Shown piece after piece: positions 37,481 through 60,227 of a DNA stretch of 64,000 bases; position 1 is the stretch's first letter, and each line of letters opens with the position of its first letter. This stretch comes from Atherinomorus stipes (Eukaryota; Chordata; Actinopteri; Atheriniformes; Atherinidae). The notes beneath the pieces are model-generated. The model searched no databases. It was given only the letters and a program-made list of their open reading frames with translations, and was not told the origin of the DNA. Location: contig JALJCO010009038.1 in assembly GCA_023101725.1 (NCBI GenBank), positions 186,001 through 250,000 on the forward strand, read 5' to 3'. The translations under genes were made by a program, and so were the position numbers.

Positions 37481-37735
37481 CCTGAGTCGGAAAACAGTGA
37501 TCAAATCAGAGACCGTAAAAAAATGGACATAGTATCCTGTTAGATCTGAATAGCTAAAAGTGAGGCCAGTTGGGCGTGTCCCACTGTCGCCATCTTGCAG
37601 TGTCGCATGTGTTGTCTCTCCTGGAAAATACTAAAATGGGCAAGTGCAGCCTCGGGGAAAATGATTGACAGCTGACGTACTCAGGGCTAAATGCTAACCG
37701 AGCTAACTCAGAACTAACAGGAAATAACCCAAGAT
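37200..37735. repeat. Inverted repeat arms inside the dispersed repeat
   Basis: The 37200-37430 sequence (gttagctcctgttagt, cagctgtcaatcatttgccc, aagatggcgac) is matched in inverse at about 37550-37725 (cgccatcttgcagtg, gattgacagctgacgtac, gagctaactcagaactaaca). A foldback of roughly 200-bp arms. Confidence 0.55.
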
Positions 37736-37769
37736 TAGCCTCCTAAGCAGTACGATTCCAGTTTTTCTA

Positions 37770-38016
37770 TTTAAATAAATTTACAAAAATTTCTAAATTT
37801 CTGTTTTTTTCTGTCAAGATGTGCTGACTGTACATTAATGAGAAATAAAACTAACTATCTTTTAATTTTGGCAAATGGCTGCAATGAAACAAAGTGTGAA
37901 AAGTTTTTGGGTTTTTTTGCTTATCCTGATCTGGTTGCTTTATTGTGTTGAACAGATTTGCTTTGCCAAATCTGTGAAAGTTTAAAGGGGTCTGAATACT
38001 TTCCGTACCCACTGTA
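37770..38016. mobile_element. Tc1-type transposon end fragment
   Basis: The stretch ends with aggggtctgaatactttccg followed by tacccactgta, a terminal sequence familiar from fish Tc1 elements. It stops at a TA joining directly to tttctagtagagc, the interrupted end of the next element. Confidence 0.6.
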
Positions 38017-40590
38017 TTTCTAGTAGAGCTATTGACATGAGATTTTCACCAGATGTTGGCAACAACCCAAGTAATACACACAAAGAAATCCTAACATTTA
38101 TGTCCATAAATTATGTGTAATATAGTGAAATGACACAGGGAATAAGTATTGAATACGCTCACTGAAATTTATTTAATACTTAGTACAAAAACCTTTGTTG
38201 GTGGTTCCAGCCTCCAGACGCCTCCTGTATGGAGAAACCAATGGAATACGTTGCTCAGGTCCATTCTTCCGCACAAACTGCCTTCAAATCTTCAAGGTTC
38301 TCGGATCTTCGAATCAAGGAACTCGGATCTTCAGTTCTTCCAGAAGATTTTCAATTGGATTCAACTGACTGGGCCTCCTTGTTGCCAGACCTTGCCTGAC
38401 CCTGACCTCGCCTCACATTCTTATTATTCAGCGCCATTTGAGTCCCCATGATATAGTATGCCATATTTTGTGTAAAAGAAGCGATAATGTTCACTTCCAA
38501 AAGCTTTTCTCGCATTGTTAAGCTCCCTCTACAATTGAATACAATTATATCAATGAAGGATTAACACAATTTAAAATATTTATCTTTGTTTTAGCAAAGT
38601 ATGCAAAATGCCATGTCCCCACTCATGTTTGCTCATTTTAAGTTACAATTATAAGTGATAGAAAGCTGACAAATTCCATATTTTTCACTTCTTTTGTATA
38701 GCTTCATTTACAATGATTCTTACTTAATGATATTTTTTGTTACTATTACATTTTTTGTGCCTTATTTTTAAAAATATGTTCTGTCCATGAGTTGACCGTC
38801 CCCCTACTCTGATGTAAAGTGCCCTGACCATGCCCCCTAAATCCTCATTTAGTCATATGACACAGGAAGTAGCCGACACTTTTGGAGGGTAAATCAAACA
38901 CATGCATGCACTGAAGTATTATACTTTTTTGAAAACATTTTTCTCAGTGTTTTGGAGTGCTTGGCTGATGTGGCAGAGCATGACATGTCCACCCTGTTAC
39001 CATTATTTAGGGAGGAAAGCAACATTTTTTTGGTCATTTTGAAAATATGGTTTAAAAATATGTCAAAAAATCTTCATATTTTTCTTTATATGCAAACTTC
39101 TCTTTCATCACATGAGCAGTAATCGCTGATGTTGGTATAAAATGTCCCCCCTGTTACTGTTTTGTATTGTAACTGGGGTTGACGCACAGTAACAGGGTGG
39201 ACTAACAATGCTATATAAAACATTTCATAAGCAAATGATGGTTTTTATTAGTACTGATTATGAATTGAGGTATATATATTTTTTTAATTTAAAATGCCAT
39301 TCTTTTATTGGGCAAGAAATGGTACACTTCCCTTTTAAAAGGCTGAATTCACAATTGTCACTTTAATAACAATAAACTGAAAAACGTAATATGAAATGAA
39401 AATGTGCTAAATAATAATGTAGTAAAATTTTAAAAAGTGTTTTCGAATTTCAGTTAAAAAAAATAATTAAAAACAAAACTTTCATTGTGAAATTAGAACA
39501 TATTGGTCATGAAAAGTGGACCAAATCACCCTATGCCCACCCTGTTACATCCCTGTTTTTTTTTACTTAATAAATAAAACCAACAGATATTAAGCCTGTT
39601 TTTGTGCCAACTTGAAGGATACAAATTAGCCAAATTAACCTACTTAAAAAATAGGGGCAAAATACATTAAAAATACATTTAATTTTAAAACAAATGTGCC
39701 GAGAAGAGATTACACTTTAAATTAAAGCAGAACTCTTTTAATCAATCCTTTGTTTTATTAAATATTTGCCAAATACATTTCCATGACAAATTAAGGGACA
39801 TTTTAACTCTTAGAAAATATGGCTGCTACAAAAGTTGTGAATTTAAAACATATATTTAAAGAGATGAGAATGTCCGGTAACAGGGGGGACATTTGATCTA
39901 TGTCACATTTAAAGAATTTAATCATATTATCAAACAGAAATATCCTAAGCTAGACTAATATACTTTTTGTATAGTTTAATATGTTCTCTATCAGATAAAA
40001 TAATAAAATTATAGAAAATTTGACTTTTTTTGGATGAGGTTTGATAGGCTGAAATGGCACCGAATACCAGGAATGACCTACTGGCATGAGACCCTCTGTG
40101 TATGACCCTGGAGTACTTCTGGACAAACAAATTCTGGATGATAGGATCTCTAGCTCCTGGTAACAAGTTGTTTTTTTGTGTTTTTTTTACTTCATATAAT
40201 CCTGCGGCTACGCTCACCTCAGTTTTTGTTTTACAGACATCCAGCGCATCCTGATCAAAGCCAAAACAAATCTACACCATCTTTTGTAAACAAACTGGTT
40301 TAATTCTTCCACTTTTGGCTGAGTTTTGGGTTCTGGCTCCCTTCCTAGAACGTTGCAGACAGACTCCAGCTGCTTTCTTGGCTCTCCACATCTTTTTGTC
40401 CTCCATTTCTTCATGGATTCAATACTTGTGTTGTGTCATTTCACTATATTACACAAAACTTAATCTATGGACATACTGTAAATGTTTGGATTTCTTTGTA
40501 TGTGTGCAATACTTGGGTTGTTGCCGACATCTGGTGAAAATTTCATGTCAATAGCCGTACAAGAAATATATTTTCTGAGAAAAATGTTGC
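38017..40590. mobile_element. Transposon of about 2.6 kb with long inverted ends and transposase scraps
   Basis: 38017-38150 and 40440-40590 are inverted copies (ttgacatgagattttcacca / tggtgaaaatttcatgtcaa) and match 1140-1250. Tc1-like coding scraps occur at both sides (38190-38450 and 40200-40430). The centre holds unrelated AT-rich sequence with repeated ccctgttac motifs. Confidence 0.6.
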
Positions 40591-41211
40591 GTTTCTGGCT
40601 GGAGTGAGCTCACAGGTACGATGAAAATGAATGAAGTTTAGCTGTCGATAGGGGGCACGTCACTGAGAAAACTACTAAAAGTTGCATTGTGGGTCTTCTA
40701 TAGTATAAATGATTATAAAGGTATATGTCATCATCTATATGGCCAGGAAATACAAGCAAACCTGCTCATGGGGACTGGGTGCTGCCTACAGGCCTCTAAA
40801 TGTAAGCCAATCAGAGGACAGTAAATTTAGGGGGGAGGATCTTTTAGAGACAGAAATTAAAATGGTTAATTTCAGACAGAATGAAGTGTGGGGGCTGTTT
40901 ATTGTGCTGGTAGAAGATATACATTTTTTGCGTAAAGCTTTATGTGGGATGTTAGTTTGCTGCAGTAGTACACTAAGTACACAGGAGTTGAAGTTTTGTA
41001 TTGAAATTGTGATGGGGGTCAAATACTTGCAGCTGGAGGCCTGGATGCCTGAAAAAAGGCCCGCCCAGCCCAACCTTCCTCCCCCGGCTCCCCCTCCCTC
41101 TGTACAGGTCGTTGCCCTCGCTGCCTCCCCTCCTCTCTCCACATTCTGACTTCATTGCTTCCAGCCAGAACACTGAGGTTTCTCCAGCCGAGCTCACGTC
41201 CAGCCGGGGCC
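40591..41211 (+). promoter_or_regulatory. Upstream region of f10
   Basis: The last 170 bases are C-rich (cctcccccggctccccctcc, ctgcctcccctcctctctcc) with no obvious TATA box, suggesting a GC/pyrimidine-rich initiator. Open frames here (40709-41149 and antisense) have no family features and overlap this region. Confidence 0.3.
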
Positions 41212-54197
<12,986 letters not shown>

Positions 54198-54505
54198 ACC
54201 TGAGTGGCTACATGTTCACACGTTTCAGTCACTCTACAGTCACTTTTCCTCAACTTTATCGATCTGTTCCCGCTGCAGTGGCGGTTTTATAAATCCGAGA
54301 TATTAGAAGTTCATAAAGCCTCAGTGTCCAAACCGCTGCTCATCCTCTGCAGCTATGTTTGCTTAAAGAGAGTTTAGTGTCTTTTTGCTTTGTTTTTGGT
54401 CTCCACCACCACTTTACCGCTCGTGTTCGTCTTCATTACCAGGCTTGATCCATTGAAAGATAATTTGCCTGACTTTGTTGATTTATCTGTTTGCTGTTCA
54501 GTATT

Positions 54506-54596
54506 ATTAAAGTATGGCTTCCATTCCTGAATCTCTGAATTCTGAATCTCAGAACCACATCTCTGTTTTCCTATATTTTATTGTTACTGGAATAAA
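54506..54596 (+). terminator. Polyadenylation signals of f10
   Basis: An attaaa at 54506-54511 and a canonical aataaa at 54591-54596 lie about 310 and 395 bases after the f10 stop codon. T/G-rich sequence (ctctttttgtttgac) follows the second, which is the better candidate. Confidence 0.55.
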
Positions 54597-54722
54597 TGAG
54601 CTCTAAAGAAATAATGTACTCTTTTTGTTTGACATTTTTTGCTGGTTTCAGTTGTTCTGAAGACAAGTTCATTCTTGACATCAAACGAAACAGATTTTGC
54701 TCATCGGGTTTCATTTTTCTTA

Positions 54723-55118
54723 TAGCAGAGGATTAGGGCCACTGACAAAAAAAAGAAAAATCTGACAAAAAAGTCAGAATTCTGACTTTTTACAGAACAA
54801 GAAAAAAAATGTGGGAGTTTTTTTTTTCCAATTTCTGAAAAAAAAATAGAATTATACATTTTTTGCAGGACATTGAAAAAATAGTTGTTTTTTTTTTTTT
54901 TTTTTTTCTTCAATTTTTGAAGAAATTCAGAATTCTGATGTTAATCTCAGAATTCTGGCTGTTTTTCCCCCAGAACATTAAAACAAATTCAGGAGATTTT
55001 TTTATTCAAATTTCTGAAGAAAATAATAAAATTTTTAGAAAAAAATGTCACAATTCTGACATTTTTTTCGAAGAATTTTATTATATTTTTCTTCAGCAAC
55101 CCCAATCCTCTTTAGTAC
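54723..55118. repeat. MITE with internal gaattctgac-type repeats, copy 3
   Basis: The ends agcagaggattagggccac and the stretch ending caaccccaatcctctttagt are inverted matches. The interior of poly-A, poly-T and cagaattctgac units matches copies 1 and 2. It lies 130 bases after the f10 polyadenylation signal. Confidence 0.55.
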
Positions 55119-56847
55119 TTTCTTTATATGTCAGCGTAAAACGTTTGTTTTTGAGTTTATGATTGTGTTGAGCTGAATTTCATAAAACTAGCTCCAGAGT
55201 TGCAGCATGAGCTAAGGATGAAACCATTTCACTTTCATGTGAACCTGAAATAAATTTGCAAATCTAACATTGATCTTTATAGTCAATTCTGTCTGTCAAC
55301 ACCATTTCCTTTTATTTCTACATGATAAAGAAAATATTTATGAAGAATATCAAAATTAAAATTCTCACATCTGTTATATAATAGCCGTGTGTTAATATTT
55401 TCTGAAATTTATTTTTAAATTGTCATTATCCCCATTTTGGGAGAGATAAAATTAGAGAGGGCCTGGGCAGGATTCAGTCCCCAGACTCCTGGGTGAGAGT
55501 CATGCATGCTAAGCAGTCAATTCAGTTCAAATCTATTAAAGGCCTCCTTCCACTGAAAACCCGTTTAACTTGCTCCTTCTGAAATACGGAGGGTTTCCCC
55601 TTGTTTACTTACACATGCTGACTTGCTAGCGTTGCTTTCCCCCAGTCGGCTGTGCTTTCTCTTTAGAGAAACAATACGAAGAAAAGAGCGAATCGGGAAC
55701 AGCCTCGCACTTCTACGTAACATTGCAAATAGCGTATCGCACGTGGGGTTTCTATCTGTCCATTGGAAGGCAGGTAACCCTCCACTACACACTAGAAGTA
55801 AAGACGGCACGACTGTAGCTTCGGAGTTGAGAAGCTAATTAGCTAACTGTTTGTTAGCATGGCGGAACAAACTTGTTTGTCGGCTCTATTTCCTGTCTGT
55901 AACAAAATAAGAGCGGAGGGCAGAGCTTCCTTCATACACTGATGGCAGGCAGCCAATCAGACGGAAATTCATGAGAAGGACCCGGAAAAGCTGCCGTTGG
56001 ACCACAAGCCTCTCTTCTAGTATACAAATACAGCTGGATACAAAGATACCAGAGGGTTTTTTTAAACAGAAATGATGCAGAATGCATTCAATAATAATGG
56101 AGAACACAGAAATATTAATGAAATGACCATGGAAGTACAACTTTAATATAAATGGGAGCAGCATCATGGAAAAATAAGTAAAAACAGATACCACAGATAA
56201 AATCACCAATGAAATTAAATCCAATGGAAAGTGGTATCTCTAAAGCTAAAAGGACATCCCTGTGGACATGTAGCCAGGGCGTATGATCAATCGTAGGCAT
56301 AGTGACAGGACCCCGCACTGTAAACGTTGGTCTCGCAGCAGCTTCAGCCATGTCTGACTTTACTTTCCCTCTGCTCTGATCTGCATCATCAAATGTCTCT
56401 CTGTCGTATTAATTATCGATCTGGGTGAAAAATCTCTCCGTTAGCCTCAAAGTAAACATGGTGGGCGGTGAAGTTTCAGAGGTCAAAGCTGCTGCTTGTT
56501 CTGTTTCGTTTGGGAGGCCAGAGTCCACAGCTGGAACACAACGTTTACCTAAAACTGGTCTTTCCATTTAACTCTTTACGGAAACACACCCGATTTAAAT
56601 GTCTTTAACTTAAGTTCCCAAATCTACAACATTAGATCCAGAAAAAAAAAAAAAAACAGAATAAACTGAAAACAGGTGGTTCTAGCTGAACTCTTCATTG
56701 TTGTTGGAGGTTTTGTCTGTTAAAGGCATTAAAAACACGATAAATATCCAACTGAGACGCACGCAGCAGTTTACTGGGAGTCCTGTAGGATGAGGGGGTG
56801 AGTCTCTGGTGTGTATATGTGTGTGTGGTGGCAGTGCTGTCAGTGTC
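55119..56847. other. Spacer between f10 and the proz-like gene
   Basis: No gene recognised. Short open frames on both strands (55565-55838, 55886-56224) overlap one another and lack domains. The last 150 bases before the proz ATG contain gtgtgtatatgtgtgtgtgg and no clear TATA box. Confidence 0.3.
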
Positions 56848-58848
56848 ATGGCGGTCGGCATCATGTCAGCGTCTCGGACAGCGCTCTGCCTCCTCGGATG
56901 TTTCCTTCAGGTGTTCGGCCAAGGTGACGGTAAGAGCTGTCTGAAAAAAACAACTTAAAACACGGTCACGTTATAAAGTACCAACATGTTCTCACGATGA
57001 AGTCTAGTCTGTTATGTTCTGAGCTTTAAGTATAATGACTTCAAAACAACTTGAATTTATGTCTGTCCAGTTTTAACTACAAGTGAAGGTTTTTATTTAT
57101 TAGAAATAAGTTCATTTATTGCCATTAACTGTCATTTAGAAATGGTATTTATGAAGTAAATGTTATATTAGTGGGATTTTATGACACATGTCCACAAACC
57201 AGTACAAAATAAATAGATAACAGCAACAATAATGTGATGGTTAAAATCAGGTAGTTAAACTGGGTAGTTGTTTTTTTATTATGTAGTTCTGTTTTTATTG
57301 AACAAGTTGTCATTATTTTACCATTTTTTTTCATTTTAGGTTAAATCAGTAAAGCAGAGAAGCTGGGAAGGTAGCTGGGTCAGATGTGTTGGTCAGGTCA
57401 GGTAATGAGCATAGACATATTGTTTGGGGTTGAGGAGGCTGATGGTTGTTGGGTTAGATAGAGGAGTTTTCAGTTACATTGGTCAGATGATAGCTTAAAT
57501 TGGGCTGATGGTGTCACAAGGTAGATGATTATTATCATAGGTAGGCTGATTTACAGGTAGATAGGCGGTAAGCTTGAGTTGTTGGGTTCAGCAGTTCAGG
57601 TAGTCGGGGTGTAATGCTGCGTTCCATTTGAACTTGGAAGTCAGAAATTCCCATTTCTGAGTAGGAAGTTTTAACTGGAACGGTCCCCTGACTCCCCCAG
57701 GTGGGATTTCCCACTCATATTGTTTGATGTAGATATAGGGGGAAGCTGCTGTAGTATAATTCACATTTTTCATGTGGTATAACTACAACACCAGTTGTGC
57801 TAACAACAGCTAATAACAATAGCTTTAGCAAACATGTTGTGTTGCTTGTTTCTATCTTATTTTCCAACCAGTGAAGTGGAAAACAATTTGGTCAGGTGTG
57901 ACGTCACCTCCCAGCTCCCACTTCCCAGTTGCGAGATAAATGGAACGCAGCATAAATCACTGGTTTGATCACGATACATTACATCGATACAGTGGATAGC
58001 AACCCAATGCTCGCCGATATCTTAAATTCAGTCATGATACGATTTCAATTTGATTCAATTTAGGATCATAATCCTAATCGGGGCGCCGGGGGGCGGGGGG
58101 GGGTCCGGGGGGGGGGGGGGGGGGGGTGGGGGGCGGGGGGGTGGGGGGGGGCCCCCCCCCGGGGGGGGGGGGGGGGGGCTGGGGGGGGGGGGGGGGGGGG
58201 GGGGGGGGGAGGGGGCTCCTTGGGTTTGTGGGGGGTCCTGACGTGGGGGGTCGAGTAGTTGCGGCGGGGGGGGGGGGGGCGTGTGTGGGGGGGGGGGGTG
58301 GGTGTGGGGGGGGGGGGGTGGGTGTGGGGGGGGGGGGGGGGGGGTGGGTGTGGGGTTGGGGGGGGGGGGGGGGGGGGGGGTGGGGGTGTGGGGGGGGGGG
58401 GGGGGGGGGGATGGGGTGTGGTGGTTGTGGGGGGGGGGGGGGGGGGGGGGGGGTGGAGGGCGGCGGGGGGGGGGGTTTGGTGGGGGGGGGCTGATGTAGG
58501 TGTGTGGGTTGAAGGGGGGTGGGGTGGTGGGGGGGGGGGGGGGGGGGGTGGGGTGTGTAGATATAGTCATAGAGGGGGGGGGTGGGGGGGGGGGGGGGGG
58601 GGGGGGAGGGGGCTCCCGCCGGGCGGCGCGCCCGGCGGGGGCGGGGGGGGGGGGGGGGGGGCCGGGGGGTGGCGGGGCGGGGGGGGGGGGGGGGGATGGG
58701 GGGGGGGGGGGGGGGCGGCGGGGGCGTGGGCCTTGGTGTGAGTGGGGGGGGGGGGGGAGGGAGGGGGGGGGGGGTGAAGGGGGGGGGGGGGGGTGGTGGG
58801 GGGGGGGTGGGGAGGGGTGGGTGGGTGGGGGGGGGAGGAGGGAGGAGG

Positions 58849-58888
<40 letters not shown>

Positions 58889-59502
58889 GGGAGGGGGGGG
58901 GGGGGGGGAAAAGGGAAAAAAAAGAAAAAAAAAAAAAAAAAAAAAAGGGGGGGGGGGGGGGGGGGGGGGGGGGCCTCCGCCCCCCCCCCCCCCCCCCCCC
59001 CTCTCCCCCCCCCCGGGGGGGGGCGCCCGGGGGGGGGGGGGCCCGGGGAGGGGGGGCGGGGGGGGGGGCAGCGCCCCTCGGGGGGAACCGGGGGGAAGGG
59101 GTACCTAATGCGGAAGATCTAGGAAGGGACCCTCCCCCCCCTCCTCCCCCCACCCCCCCCAATAAAAAAAGAGGGGTGGGGGGGGGGGGGGGTAAGGGGG
59201 GGAAGAGAGGAGAAAAGTGTAGGGAGAGAACTACTAAAAAAAAAAAAACACAAAAAAAAAAAAAAACAAAAAAAAAAAAGAGGGCAACAATAAGGAGGGG
59301 GGGAAAAAAGGGGGGGAAGGAGGGGGGGGGCGGGGGCCACCCGACACCCCAGAAAAAAAGCCCCCATAATATATAACAAAAAAAAAAAGAAAAGGGCGAG
59401 AGGGGGGGGGGGGGGGGGGCGAAGTGCGGGGGGCCCGGGCGGGGCGGGGGGGGGGGGGGAGAGGGGGCGACGCAGGGAGGGGAGGGGGGGGGGGGGGGCG
59501 GG

Positions 59503-59575
<73 letters not shown>

Positions 59576-60076
59576 GGGGGGGGGAGTAAGGAGGGAGAGA
59601 GGTAAGAAGGAGGGGGGGGGAGGAGGGGAGGAAGGGGGAGGGGGAGAGAAGGAAGGAGGGGAGGAAAGGGGGAAGGGGGGAGGGGGGGAAGGGGGAAAGG
59701 GGGGGGGAGAGGGGGGGAGGGGGGGGAGGGGAGGGGGAGAGGGGGGGAGGGGGGGGGGGGAAGGGGGGAGGAGGGAGGGAGGGGGGGGGGGAGGGGGGAA
59801 GGGGGGGGGGGGGGGGGGAAGGGGGGGGGGGGGGGGGGGGGAGGGGGGGGGGGAGGAGGGGGAGGGGGGAGGGGGGGGGGGGGAGGGGGGGGGGGGGGGG
59901 GGGGGGGGGAATAAGAGGGGGAAGAAAGAGTGGGGGGGGAGAGAGGGAGGAGGGGGGGGGAGGGAGAGGAAGGGAGAGGGGGGGGAGAGGGGGGGGAGAG
60001 AGAGGGGAGGGAAGGGAGGGGAGGGGGGGGAGGGTGGTGGGGGGGGGAGGGGGGGAGGGGGGGGGGGGGGGGGGGT

Positions 60077-60145
<69 letters not shown>

Positions 60146-60184
60146 AGGGGGGGAGGGGGGGAGGGGGGAGGGGGGGGGGGAGGA

Positions 60185-60227
<43 letters not shown>

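Noticed and set aside
40709..41149. 146-codon open frame upstream of f10
   Set aside because: No domain, overlapped by equal-sized antisense frames, and its C-rich end is the pyrimidine-rich f10 upstream region.
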